A stretch of 11,296 nt of DNA from Chloroflexota bacterium (lineage in GTDB: Bacteria > Chloroflexota > Anaerolineae > Promineifilales > Promineifilaceae). The translations under genes were made by a program, and so were the position numbers. The stretch covers positions 1 through 11,296 of the forward strand of contig CAUJGI010000037.1 in assembly GCA_963169155.1 (NCBI GenBank), in the 5' to 3' direction. Shown here piece by piece: positions 1 to 8,407 of this stretch (position 1 is its first letter; every line of letters starts with the position of its first letter). The notes beneath the pieces are model-generated. The model made no database searches and was not told the origin of the DNA. It was given only the letters and a program-made list of their open reading frames with translations.

Positions 1-860
1 AACAACGCCACGATGATGGCTGCACCCGCGCCAATAATTGGCCCTAAAACCGGTATAAATTCTAACAGCCCCGACAGCAGTCCCAGCGCCAGCGAATTTT
101 GCACGCCTAAAACAGCCAGACCAAGCCACACTACCAGGAAGATGACCAGCCCCAAAATGACCTGCCCACGTAAGTAAGCGCTCCAGATACGGCCGAATTC
201 TCGCAAAAGTCGTTCAGCATCTTGGCGGTAGCCGGGCAGTTGGGCCATGCCCGCTACCCGCTGGCCCAGCAAGGGAATTTCGATGGCCAGGTAGATGGAG
301 ATGACAAATATGAAAAACAGCATGCCCAGCGTGGTGAGGGTGGCCGTAGCTACGTTGGTAACCAGCGGGCCGCTCTGGCTCAGCACCGGTTCAATATAGC
401 CGATCAATTGGTCCTGAATCTGGTTAATGTTGATCAAACCGGGATCGAGGGAAAATGGCCCTAACACAAACGGCTCCGTGCGGACGGCGAACTCCTCAAT
501 AATGGCGGTCAGGCTGGCAATCAGGGTGGGTATCTGGACAATCAGCGAGGAGATTTGTTCGTAGGCGGCAAAACCCAGGGCAATAAATCCGCCAATGACG
601 GCAATAGCCAGCAGTAAATAAACGATGAGGATACCGGTGCTGCGCTTTAAACCGGTGCGTTTGTCGATTAAGACGATGAGAGGGTTCAGCACGTAAGCCA
701 GAATGGCGGCTATCACAATCTGGGAAATTAGGGACTGGAAGCGATAGGTAAGCCACAATACCAGCAGCAGCGCGGCTACCGTCACAATCACTTTGGTGCT
801 GCGCGACCAGTGTGGGGATTCATGAATCAACAGTTCTGTTTGATCGGGTTCGTTGGTCAT
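1..860 (-). CDS. AI-2E family transporter (PerM-like membrane protein), C-terminus off the window
   Basis: Reading the minus strand from the ATG at 860-858 gives an uninterrupted frame of 286 residues to the left edge. The sequence has a short polar N-terminus (MTNEPDQTELL), then hydrophobic segments at about residues 24-40, 44-62, 75-98, 175-195, 234-256 and 260 to the edge. A soluble, more polar stretch lies between segments three and four. The motif YLRGQ (229-233) followed by the glycine-rich LEFIPVLGPIIG is the hallmark of the AI-2E/PerM family (PF01594). Family members are inner-membrane proteins; some export the quorum signal AI-2, others act as ion antiporters, so the substrate cannot be told from sequence. 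Usual length is about 340-380 residues, so some 60-90 are missing here. The start is supported by AGGAG about six bases upstream. The gene is transcribed divergently from the dehydrogenase at 1101. Confidence 0.9.
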   Translation of the reverse strand, partial: MTNEPDQTELLIHESPHWSRSTKVIVTVAALLLVLWLTYRFQSLISQIVIAAILAYVLNPLIVLIDKRTGLKRSTGILIVYLLLAIAVIGGFIALGFAAYEQISSLIVQIPTLIASLTAIIEEFAVRTEPFVLGPFSLDPGLININQIQDQLIGYIEPVLSQSGPLVTNVATATLTTLGMLFFIFVISIYLAIEIPLLGQRVAGMAQLPGYRQDAERLLREFGRIWSAYLRGQVILGLVIFLVVWLGLAVLGVQNSLALGLLSGLLEFIPVLGPIIGAGAAIIVAL

Positions 861-937
861 GCCTGTCTCCTGATGAATGGGTATGAGAGTATCACACGCC
901 TCATTAGTACGTCAATCCTCAGGCATTGTTTCAGGCA

Positions 938-979
938 ACGGCCGTTTCGCCAAAAATCACCCGAAAATACGGCCGTTTC
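938..979. repeat. Paired ACGGCCGTTTC direct repeat in divergent intergenic region
   Basis: The 240-bp gap between the divergent AI-2E-like and threonine dehydrogenase genes holds two identical 11-bp copies of ACGGCCGTTTC, at 938-948 and 969-979, starting 31 bp apart (about three helical turns). The core ACGGCCGT is a perfect palindrome that recurs across the window, including inside genes, so these copies may belong to a genome-wide repeat rather than a local operator. Apart from them and the two ribosome binding sites I see no convincing promoter pair in this gap. Confidence 0.6.
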
Positions 980-1100
980 ACACCCTGCCTTCCGTGACAA
1001 TCGTGATATGATACCGACGCTCCTGGCAGAAGAGCCACGGAGTCCTACTGATCCCGTTGAGTCACATCACATGGCTTAACCCACTTTACGAGAGGAAGCG

Positions 1101-2111
1101 ATGCGCAAAAAAGCGATTCTGATTACCGGCGCGGCCGGAGAAATTGGGCAGGCATTAATTGAAAACCTGTTTGCCAGCGGCGAGTACACCCTGCTGACGC
1201 TTGATTTGCACCCCCTGCCTGACGAGCTGCACGGCCGTTCCGTCCACATCCTCGGCGATATTTTGGACCAAAAATTATTTGCCCGCCTGGTCGCAGAATA
1301 TGAGATTGACTCCATCTTTCACCTGGCCGCATTACTCTCTACCCGCAGCGAATTTTCCCCGGAGCTGGCCCACCAGGTAAACGTCAATGGCACCCTGAAC
1401 CTGCTCCAGCTGGCTGCCGACCAATCCCAACAGCGCGGCAAGCCGGTCCGCTTTATGTTTCCCAGCTCTATTGCCGTCTATGGCCTGCCCGATTTGGTCA
1501 CCAAGCAGCGCGATTTTCACGTGCGCGAATGGGATTGGAACAACCCCACCACTATGTATGGCTGCAATAAGCTGTATTGCGAGCAGCTGGGCAGCTATTA
1601 CAGCCACAACTACCAGCAGCTGGCCGAAACCACCCCGGTGATGCTTGATTTCCGCAGCCTGCGCTTTCCGGGGCTGATCAGCGCCTTTACGGTGCCTTCC
1701 GGCGGCACCAGCGATTACGGTCCAGAGATGCTGCACGCCGCCGCCAAAGGCGAGGCTTACCCTTGCTTTGTCCGCGAAGACAGCACCATTCCTTTTATGA
1801 CCATGCCCGATGCGATTACCTCGCTGCTTCAGTTATGGCAGGCACCTCTAGGCTCTTTGAGCCGGACGGTGTACAACGTGACCAGCTTCAGCCTCTCGGC
1901 CGAAGAATTTTATACGGAGGTGCGGCGCACGTTCCCGCAGGCGCAGATCACGTTTGAGCCAGATTTGAACCGTCAGGGCATTGTGGACAGCTGGCCCGCC
2001 GGGCTGAACGACAAGCTGGCGCGTCAGGATTGGGGCTGGCAGCCCGCCTACGACGTCTCCCGCGCCTTTGAAGAATACCTGGTGCCGAATATTCGGCGGC
2101 GGTATGGGTGA
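1101..2111 (+). CDS. L-threonine 3-dehydrogenase, short-chain dehydrogenase (epimerase-like) type
   Basis: This 336-residue protein is an extended short-chain dehydrogenase. The N-terminal Rossmann motif is GAAGEIG (10-16), and D35 at the end of the second strand points to NAD rather than NADP. FHLAALLS (73-80) is the next family motif. The catalytic set is visible as S122/S123 in MFPSSIAVYG and Y153-x3-K157 in MYGCNKLYCEQ. The C-terminal half (LRFPGLIS, GGTSDYGPEM, PFMTMPDA, then PD..RQGIVDSWP and ARQDWGW) matches the epimerase-like threonine dehydrogenases known from Flavobacterium, Cupriavidus and animals, rather than sugar epimerases. These oxidise L-threonine to 2-amino-3-ketobutyrate in threonine breakdown (EC 1.1.1.103). 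The usual partner, 2-amino-3-ketobutyrate CoA ligase (kbl), is not in the window. The start is supported by AGAGGAAG just upstream. A general UDP-sugar epimerase is the main alternative; the DSWP and SDYG motifs argue against it. Confidence 0.78.
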   Translation: MRKKAILITGAAGEIGQALIENLFASGEYTLLTLDLHPLPDELHGRSVHILGDILDQKLFARLVAEYEIDSIFHLAALLSTRSEFSPELAHQVNVNGTLNLLQLAADQSQQRGKPVRFMFPSSIAVYGLPDLVTKQRDFHVREWDWNNPTTMYGCNKLYCEQLGSYYSHNYQQLAETTPVMLDFRSLRFPGLISAFTVPSGGTSDYGPEMLHAAAKGEAYPCFVREDSTIPFMTMPDAITSLLQLWQAPLGSLSRTVYNVTSFSLSAEEFYTEVRRTFPQAQITFEPDLNRQGIVDSWPAGLNDKLARQDWGWQPAYDVSRAFEEYLVPNIRRRYG

Positions 2112-2299
2112 GGGAAGTGAGGGTTAGAGGTTGGTTTTGCGCAAATAACACGAAGTATTTTGACGTTTCATGTGTTCACCAAACTGCCTGGTTCCAAACG
2201 TCCCAAATCCACACACTATCCGGGCTGATTGATCGTACAACTGGCAAAAATCTTGTTCCCGTGATGACCCTTTTCATCCGCTGGTCTAAGCAATTTGAG

Positions 2300-2329
2300 T
2301 TGCCTGTGTTGTCAAAAAGTAGATAAAAT
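2300..2329 (+). promoter_or_regulatory. Possible sigma-70-type promoter for the propeller gene
   Basis: TTGCCT (2300-2305) and TAAAAT (2324-2329) are spaced 18 bp apart in an AT-rich stretch, which would start transcription near 2336, about 60 bases before the propeller gene. The rest of the 286-bp gap (2112-2397) holds a 10-bp palindrome TTTGCGCAAA (2136-2145) and no gene I can support. No terminator hairpin follows the dehydrogenase gene. The call rests only on consensus match, and such matches are common by chance in AT-rich DNA. Confidence 0.35.
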
Positions 2330-2397
2330 TTGTTAGCTGGTAGTGCTTGTGCCAAAAACCCAATGAATGATTTTCAAAAAGGATTTGCGGTGGTGGG

Positions 2398-4353
2398 ATG
2401 TTAAAAAGTCAAAAATTGCTCGTGTTATTCTTTTTTGTCCTATTGGTGGTTGCTTCGGGAGTAAAGATTAGTCAGCAGCATAGTGATGTTAATGCTATGG
2501 TTTCTGCTACGGATCCGGTCTATATCTTTCGCAATTTTACTCCGCCAGGTGCAATTATGGATTTGGCCTTCGAAGGTGATTACGTTTGGGCCGCAACAAT
2601 GAAGGGTGTTGTTCGCTGGAATCGCCATGATGGCACCTTTGTTACCTACACTACAGCTGATGGATTACCTGATAATAGGGTCTGGTCAGTAGCTATTGAT
2701 CTGTCAGGAAATAAATGGTTTGGCACTCAAACAGGTGGCCTTAGTAAATTCAATGGTTCCTCCTGGACAACATTTAATACATCGAATGGCTTGCCAAACA
2801 ATTTTATAACCACTATTTCAGTGCATCCCAATGGGAGCCTTTATCTTGGGACGGGGTCAGGGGTTGTAGGGTATAACGGAAGCAGTTTTTTTAGTCTGCC
2901 AATTGGTGGACCATCAGCACGAATTACGGCCGTTGCCTTCGATAAAAATCAAAACATCTGGGTAGGTACCTATGATTCTGGCTCATACAAGTTGAATGGG
3001 ATCACTTGGACCTTGTATGGAGACCCGGCCACCGGTCCAGGTGGTAGCGTTCGAGATATTCGGGTCGCCCCCAATGGCGATATCTGGTTTGCGTTTGATT
3101 TTAGCTTCAGTGGCAGCATTGGCCGAATGAGTGGCAACACGTGGACACGCTTCACAACCGCAAATGGTCTGGTTAGCGACTATGCACAAAGCCTGGATTT
3201 TGATGCCTCTGGAAGTGTATGGGCTGCTTTCTCCGATAGCCAATCTGGGGGGATTGCCAAGTTTACTGGTAGTAATTGGTCGCAAACGGATATAAGGCAA
3301 AACGTAGGGTTAGATTTTACCTACGTCACAAAAGCCAGAGCTGATGAAAGTGGTCAACTATGGTTTATATCAAATAATTACTTGTTTACCCATGAAGGAA
3401 CAAAATGGAAAGTTTATCTATCGGGCTTACCAGTTCCGCCCCTTTTAGGGTCGCCAAATATGGCGATAGCTCCTAACGGCGATGTGTGGCTCTCGGTGGC
3501 TCGCGTTGGTGTTGTTCATTATGATGGGGGAACATGGAAATTGTATACACGAGCGAATGGGTTAGCGGGAGATAATGTAAGGGAGATTTTTATCGATCTT
3601 TCTGGTAACGTATGGATGTCTGTTTCGATATTTGATTCAGTTTCAGTCGGTGTAAACAAGTTTGATGGTACCACTTGGAGCTTAATTACAACAGCTAATG
3701 GACTTCCTAATAGTTTAGTTTATTCCATTGCCCAAGATGGGGCGGGAAACATGTGGTTCGGTACCTTCAATGGACTTTCCAAGTATGATGGAGCTTCCTG
3801 GACAACCTATACAACTGTAGATGGTTTAATTGACAATAGGGTCAGTATAGTTGATGCAAATGGAAGTAATGTCTGGATCGCATATGGCAACGCTGGCATC
3901 TCGCATTTTGATGGTCTGAGTTGGATGCATTACAACACAACTGATGGTTTAACAAGTAATGAGGTAAGCGCCATCGACTTTGATAGTGCTGGTAACCCGT
4001 GGGTTGCTGCTGGTACAGGTATAAACCATTTTACCGGGGTGAACTGGGATGCATTTCCAATAACAATAGGTGCCCCTATAATTTATACGACTGGATTGGT
4101 TGTAGACGCTAACGGAGATGTGTGGGTTAGTGGAAACAATAGTAATACATCGATTGGGTTGGCAAGATTTAGTCAAGGTGAGTGGCATAATTACAATAGT
4201 AGTAACGGCTTGCTCAGCGATTCAATAAGCTATTTGGCTATAAACGAAGCAAGGAATGAAATTTGGTTTAGTGGTGGTGATCAAGGAGTAACCAGGTTAC
4301 AGCAGTTTTATGGCTTGGATCAAAAGGTGTATTTGCCATTTTCCAGAAAGTAA
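2398..4353 (+). CDS. Exported double beta-propeller protein with two-component-regulator-type (Reg_prop) repeats
   Basis: The 651-residue product starts with a signal-like segment: basic MLKSQK, then a hydrophobic core LLVLFFFVLLVVASG to about residue 21, so it is probably exported. The rest is a repeat of roughly 43 residues with the pattern [D/N]xWxG...G...[F/Y]xGxxWxxYxxxxGLxxxxVxxIxxDxxG. I count 14 units; the first and last blade tryptophans are W64 and W623, giving an average period of 43. The N-terminal and C-terminal half-repeats could complete one blade between them. This fits Reg_prop (PF07494) propellers as found in the sensor regions of hybrid two-component kinases, where two seven-bladed propellers occur in tandem. 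No Y_Y_Y domain, later membrane helix, kinase or DNA-binding domain follows, so this is a stand-alone extracellular or surface protein of unknown ligand. It ends in KVYLPFSRK. The gene is clearly AT-richer than its neighbours. The ATG has only a weak upstream AAGGA, at a long spacing. Confidence 0.88.
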   Translation: MLKSQKLLVLFFFVLLVVASGVKISQQHSDVNAMVSATDPVYIFRNFTPPGAIMDLAFEGDYVWAATMKGVVRWNRHDGTFVTYTTADGLPDNRVWSVAIDLSGNKWFGTQTGGLSKFNGSSWTTFNTSNGLPNNFITTISVHPNGSLYLGTGSGVVGYNGSSFFSLPIGGPSARITAVAFDKNQNIWVGTYDSGSYKLNGITWTLYGDPATGPGGSVRDIRVAPNGDIWFAFDFSFSGSIGRMSGNTWTRFTTANGLVSDYAQSLDFDASGSVWAAFSDSQSGGIAKFTGSNWSQTDIRQNVGLDFTYVTKARADESGQLWFISNNYLFTHEGTKWKVYLSGLPVPPLLGSPNMAIAPNGDVWLSVARVGVVHYDGGTWKLYTRANGLAGDNVREIFIDLSGNVWMSVSIFDSVSVGVNKFDGTTWSLITTANGLPNSLVYSIAQDGAGNMWFGTFNGLSKYDGASWTTYTTVDGLIDNRVSIVDANGSNVWIAYGNAGISHFDGLSWMHYNTTDGLTSNEVSAIDFDSAGNPWVAAGTGINHFTGVNWDAFPITIGAPIIYTTGLVVDANGDVWVSGNNSNTSIGLARFSQGEWHNYNSSNGLLSDSISYLAINEARNEIWFSGGDQGVTRLQQFYGLDQKVYLPFSRK

Positions 4354-4380
4354 CCTTAGACGAATAAAGTCTGTTATCAC

Positions 4381-4413
4381 AAAAACCAGCGTTTGAGGAC
4401 GTTGGTTTTTTTT
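4381..4413 (+). terminator. Rho-independent terminator after the propeller gene
   Basis: Arms 4381-4392 (AAAAACCAGCGT) and 4399-4410 (ACGTTGGTTTTT) pair over 12 positions with one G-U wobble, around a 6-base loop TTGAGG. A run of eight T follows within 4406-4413. It lies 28 bases after the propeller stop codon and insulates nifJ from that gene. The A-rich left arm could give weaker termination on the other strand. Confidence 0.9.
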
Positions 4414-4758
4414 GTCCCTGTTGATGGAACTATATAGCCCGGAAAAGTGCAGTGGTTACCGAACAAAAAGCCATTGCCTACCCTATAAGCCACGCGCTAA
4501 GACAGATTCACTATTATTACGTTGCTGCGGGTGTTTGCTGGACGATTAAGCATGAAATTCCATTGGAAACTCCTGCCCCATCACCGTGATGACATTCTGC
4601 AACGTCATAACGGCCGTTTGTCACTACAGAGCTACCCATCTTTTCAGGATACTTTGAACGGTAATCACACCCGCCCTTGGGGCCGCTTTCAGACCACAGA
4701 AGATTACTCCAAACAGCAATATCGCTTCCGTTTTCACAAGAACGTAAGGAGAACCGAG
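4414..4758. other. Intergenic region / leader upstream of nifJ
   Basis: This 345-bp stretch lies between the terminator and the chosen nifJ start. The nifJ reading frame happens to stay open upstream to a TTG at 4522, but the 79 extra residues are arginine- and histidine-rich, resemble no part of the oxidoreductase family, and neither the TTG nor the in-frame ATG at 4552 has a ribosome binding site. One ACGGCCGT palindrome is at 4610-4617. I see no strong promoter, riboswitch or RNA gene here, though the nifJ promoter must lie in or just before this stretch if the upstream terminator works. Confidence 0.5.
4745..4751 (+). promoter_or_regulatory. Ribosome binding site deciding the nifJ start
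   Basis: TAAGGAG is followed by a 7-base spacer and the ATG at 4759. This gives a protein of 1200 residues in which the family's conserved Thr, Glu and Arg fall at residues 31, 64 and 114, the same numbers as in the Desulfovibrio africanus enzyme. That settles the start against the longer upstream frame. Confidence 0.85.
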
Positions 4759-7700
4759 ATGACCGAACAGATGATAACCATTGATGGCAACGAGGCGGCT
4801 GCCAAAGTCGCCCATAAGATCAACGAAGTTATTGCCATCTACCCCATTACCCCTTCCTCGCCTATGGGAGAATGGGCCGACCAATGGTCGGCCGAAGGCA
4901 AGCTCAATATTTGGGGCTCTACCCCCTTGGTTGTAGAAATGCAGGCCGAAGGCGGCGCTGCCGGTGCTGTACACGGCGCGCTGCAAGCCGGCGCCCTTAC
5001 CACCACTTTTACCGCTTCCCAGGGCCTGCTGCTGATGATCCCCAACATGTACAAGATTGCTGGTGAACTCACCGCCACTGTCTTCCACATTGCGGCTCGT
5101 TCGTTGGCCGCGCAGGGGCTCTCCATTTTTGGCGACCATTCGGACGTGCTGGCGGCGCGCGGCACAGGCTTTGCAATGTTAGCCGCCAACTCGGTGCAAG
5201 AGGTGATGGACTTTGCTCTGATTTCTTCCGCCGCAACGCTGGAGGCACGCGTGCCGTTCCTGCACTTCTTCGACGGCTTCCGCACTTCCCACGAAATCAA
5301 CAAGATCGAGCCGTTGAGCGATGACGTTTTGCGGGCCATGATTAACGATGAGCTGGTGCGGGCGCACCGGGCCCGTGGCCTGACCCCAGACAGCCCGGTC
5401 ATGCGGGGCACTGCGCAAAATCCCGACGTGTATTTCCAGGCCCGCGAAAGCGTAAATCCCTTCTACAACGCCTGCCCTGGCATTGTGCAGTCCACCTTGG
5501 ATAAATTCGCTGAACTCACTGGCCGCCAATACCGGCTGTTTGAGTATGTGGGTGCTCCAGATGCCGAGCGTGTGATTGTGATCATGGGTTCTGGCGCGGA
5601 AACGGCCGAAACCACCGCCGAATACCTGGCTAACCAGGGTGAAAAAGTGGGTGTGGTGAAGGTTCGTTTGTATCGGCCGTTTGACATTGCTTCTTTTGTG
5701 CAGGCGCTGCCGCCCACGGTGAAAGCGATTGCGGCTTTAGACCGCACGAAAGAACCCGGCGCTTCTGGCGATCCGATGTACCTTGATGTGATTTCGGCCG
5801 TTGTGGACGCCGTGGCTGAAGGAACTGCTCCGTTTGCCGTGATGCCGCGCATCATTGGCGGGCGCTACGGCCTTTCTTCTAAAGAGTTCACCCCCAGCAT
5901 GGTTAAAGCCGTCTTCGACGAGCTGGCGAAACCCCATCCGAAAAACCATTTCACGGTGGGTATCAACGATGATGTCACCCACACCAGCCTGGCGTGGGAC
6001 AAAAACTTCGACATTGAAGAGAGCGGCGTTGTCCGCGCCGTTTTCTATGGCCTTGGCTCCGACGGTACGGTGGGCGCCAACAAAAACTCCATCAAAATTA
6101 TTGGCGAGGATACGCCCAATCACGCCCAGGCCTACTTTGTGTACGACTCCAAAAAAGCCGGTTCGGTGACGGTTTCGCACTTGCGCTTTGGCAAGAAGCC
6201 CATCCGCGCGCCGTATCTCATCGAGATGGCCAGCTTTGTGGGCGTGCACCAGTTTAACTTTCTGGAGCGGTACGATGTGCTTCGTCTGGCCGCGCCTGGG
6301 GCTACGTTCCTGCTGAACAGTCCCTACGGACCGGAAGAAGTGTGGGACAAGCTGCCCGGCAGCGCGCAGCAGGCGATTATCGATAAACAGCTCAAGGTTT
6401 ACGTGGTGGATGGGTACCAGGTGGCCAAAGAAACCAACATGGGCCGCCGTATCAACACCATCATGCAGACCTGCTTCTTTGCCCTGAGCGGCGTTTTGCC
6501 CACGGATGAGGCGATTGCGGCCATTAAAACGGCCATCGAGAAGACGTACGGCAAGCGGGGTGAGGCGGTTGTGGAGCAGAACAATGCGGCCGTAGACGCC
6601 ACGTTGGCTCACCTCTACCAGGTTCAGGTTCCGGCCGAAGTGACGAGTGATTTTGAACGTGCGCCTATTGTTCCTGAATACGCGCCAGAGTTCATCCAAT
6701 CTCTTACTGCCAGAATTATTGAAGGTGTAGGTGATCAACTAGGTGATCATCTTCCTGTAAGTTTAATGCCTAACGATGGAACCTATCCCACCGGCACCAC
6801 CAAGTGGGAAAAACGCAACATCGCCACCGAAATCCCGGTGTGGGACCCAGAAATTTGTATCCAGTGTGGCAAATGTGCCTTTGTTTGCCCGCATTCCGTC
6901 ATTCGCATGAAGGTGTATGATCCGGCTCTGTTGGAAAATGCCCCGGCGACCTTCAAATCAACCGAGGCGCGCTACAAGGAGTTCAAAGGCCAGGCCTTCA
7001 CGCTCCAGGTAGCCCCCGAAGATTGCACCGGTTGCACCCTTTGTGTAGAGGTTTGCCCGGTAAAAAATAAGCGGCAGCCGAAGTTCAAAGCGATCAACAT
7101 GGCGTCGCAAGCGGAACTGCGCCAGCCAGAGAAGGAAAATTGGGAATTCTTCCTCAACCTGCCCAGCGTGGATCGCACCAGCATTCCGCTGAACCAGGTG
7201 AAATACAACCAGCTGCTCGACCCGCTGTTTGAGTTCTCCGGGGCGTGTGCGGGCTGTGGCGAAACACCTTACCTGAGCCTGCTCAGCCGTCTCTTTGGTG
7301 ACCGGGCGCTGATTGCCAACGCCACAGGTTGTTCCTCCATCTACGGGGGTAACCTGCCTACCACACCCTGGTCTCAGAACGAAGACGGCCGTGGCCCTGC
7401 CTGGTCCAACTCGCTCTTTGAAGACAACGCCGAATTCGGTATGGGTATGCGCGTAGCCCTGGACCAGCGGCTGGAAGCCGCTACCAACATCCTGCGCGAC
7501 TTGCGTGACGTGTTGGGCACGGTACTGGTAGACAGCATCCTTTACGTCGACCAGATGACCGAAGCCGACATTCAGGCGCAGCGCGCCCGGGTGGAAGATT
7601 TGAAAGTGCGGATCAAGAGCCTGTTGTCTGGCAAGGAACACGGTGTGGGTAACTTCCAGGGCCGATTGGCTAACCTGCTCAGCATGGCCGATGTTCTGGT

Positions 7701-8361
7701 GAAAAAGAGCGTCTGGATTGTCGGCGGTGATGGTTGGGCTTACGACATCGGTTTTGGTGGCCTGGACCATGTGCTGGCCTCCGGGCGCAATGTCAACGTG
7801 CTGGTGCTGGATACCGAAGTTTATTCCAACACAGGCGGGCAAATGTCCAAAGCTACGCCGCGTGGCGCGGTGGCCAAGTTTGCCGCCGCTGGTAAGCCGA
7901 TGCCTAAGAAGGACTTGGGGCTGCTGGCCATCAGCTATGGCAACATCTATGTGGCGCGCATCGCCTTTGGCGCCAAAGACGCGCAAACGGTGCGTGCCTT
8001 CCAGGAGGCCGAAGCGTACGATGGGCCGTCGCTTATCATCGCGTACAGCCACTGCATTGCTCATGGCTACGACATGAAGTTTGGCCTGGAGCAGCAGGCC
8101 GCGGCCGTTGGCAGTGGGCATTGGCCACTCTACCGCTTCAACCCGGATCTGGTCGGAGCGGAACAAAATCCGTTTACCCTGGACAGCCGTCCGCCGACGC
8201 AGTCGCTGGAGAGCTACATCTACCGCGAAGGCCGGTACCGCATCTTGCAGCAAAGCAACCCCCAGGCGGCCGAACGGCTCCTGGAACTGGCCAAGAAAGA
8301 TGTGGAAGATCGTTGGGTAACGATTAAGCGGTTAGCTGGCCCCAACGGCAGTTCTGAGTGA
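4759..8361 (+). CDS. nifJ: Pyruvate:ferredoxin (flavodoxin) oxidoreductase, single-chain
   Basis: This 1200-residue enzyme converts pyruvate and CoA to acetyl-CoA and CO2, reducing ferredoxin or flavodoxin, in the cytoplasm; it can also run as a pyruvate synthase. Domains appear in the order of the fused homodimeric family. The N-terminal domain has YPITPSSP with T31, EMQAEGGAAG with E64, and R114, the substrate and thiamine-site residues. The gamma-type domain begins near DGTVGANK (435-442). A two-cluster ferredoxin domain has C700, C703, C706, C710 and C756, C759, C762, C766. The thiamine diphosphate domain has GDGW (990-993) and SNTGGQ (1023-1028). The proximal 4Fe-4S cluster ligands are C830, C833, C858 and C1099. 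No ligand is missing, so the protein should be active. Oxygen sensitivity is likely, as for the family. A DHOD-like gene follows 125 bp downstream on the same strand. Residues of about 633-675, a linker before the ferredoxin domain, are encoded in a visibly AT-richer patch. Confidence 0.97.
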   Translation: MTEQMITIDGNEAAAKVAHKINEVIAIYPITPSSPMGEWADQWSAEGKLNIWGSTPLVVEMQAEGGAAGAVHGALQAGALTTTFTASQGLLLMIPNMYKIAGELTATVFHIAARSLAAQGLSIFGDHSDVLAARGTGFAMLAANSVQEVMDFALISSAATLEARVPFLHFFDGFRTSHEINKIEPLSDDVLRAMINDELVRAHRARGLTPDSPVMRGTAQNPDVYFQARESVNPFYNACPGIVQSTLDKFAELTGRQYRLFEYVGAPDAERVIVIMGSGAETAETTAEYLANQGEKVGVVKVRLYRPFDIASFVQALPPTVKAIAALDRTKEPGASGDPMYLDVISAVVDAVAEGTAPFAVMPRIIGGRYGLSSKEFTPSMVKAVFDELAKPHPKNHFTVGINDDVTHTSLAWDKNFDIEESGVVRAVFYGLGSDGTVGANKNSIKIIGEDTPNHAQAYFVYDSKKAGSVTVSHLRFGKKPIRAPYLIEMASFVGVHQFNFLERYDVLRLAAPGATFLLNSPYGPEEVWDKLPGSAQQAIIDKQLKVYVVDGYQVAKETNMGRRINTIMQTCFFALSGVLPTDEAIAAIKTAIEKTYGKRGEAVVEQNNAAVDATLAHLYQVQVPAEVTSDFERAPIVPEYAPEFIQSLTARIIEGVGDQLGDHLPVSLMPNDGTYPTGTTKWEKRNIATEIPVWDPEICIQCGKCAFVCPHSVIRMKVYDPALLENAPATFKSTEARYKEFKGQAFTLQVAPEDCTGCTLCVEVCPVKNKRQPKFKAINMASQAELRQPEKENWEFFLNLPSVDRTSIPLNQVKYNQLLDPLFEFSGACAGCGETPYLSLLSRLFGDRALIANATGCSSIYGGNLPTTPWSQNEDGRGPAWSNSLFEDNAEFGMGMRVALDQRLEAATNILRDLRDVLGTVLVDSILYVDQMTEADIQAQRARVEDLKVRIKSLLSGKEHGVGNFQGRLANLLSMADVLVKKSVWIVGGDGWAYDIGFGGLDHVLASGRNVNVLVLDTEVYSNTGGQMSKATPRGAVAKFAAAGKPMPKKDLGLLAISYGNIYVARIAFGAKDAQTVRAFQEAEAYDGPSLIIAYSHCIAHGYDMKFGLEQQAAAVGSGHWPLYRFNPDLVGAEQNPFTLDSRPPTQSLESYIYREGRYRILQQSNPQAAERLLELAKKDVEDRWVTIKRLAGPNGSSE

Positions 8362-8407
8362 TTTTGAGATAATTTCATGGTGTAGCCCAATCACACCCAG
8401 GTTTGGT

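Noticed and set aside
222..464. An 80-residue plus-strand open frame at the left edge
   Set aside because: It lies opposite the AI-2E family coding frame, which has clear membrane segments and family motifs.
2108..2326. A 72-residue plus-strand open frame after the threonine dehydrogenase gene
   Set aside because: It overlaps the upstream stop region, has no ribosome binding site, and the translation has no recognisable domain; the stretch is better read as a promoter region.
2398..4353. The propeller gene as a truncated hybrid two-component kinase
   Set aside because: The frame ends cleanly with a tail motif and a strong terminator 28 bases later, and no kinase fragment follows in any frame.
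4522..4758. A 79-residue N-terminal extension of the nifJ frame, from a TTG at 4522
   Set aside because: No ribosome binding site at the TTG or at the in-frame ATG at 4552, composition unlike the enzyme, and a strong TAAGGAG before the ATG at 4759 that restores standard family numbering.
5737..6738. A 333-residue minus-strand open frame opposite nifJ, with another of 431 residues at 6958-8253
   Set aside because: Both lie antisense to a fully conserved enzyme gene; the translations are Arg/His/Val-rich and resemble no family, as expected from GC-rich codon shadowing.
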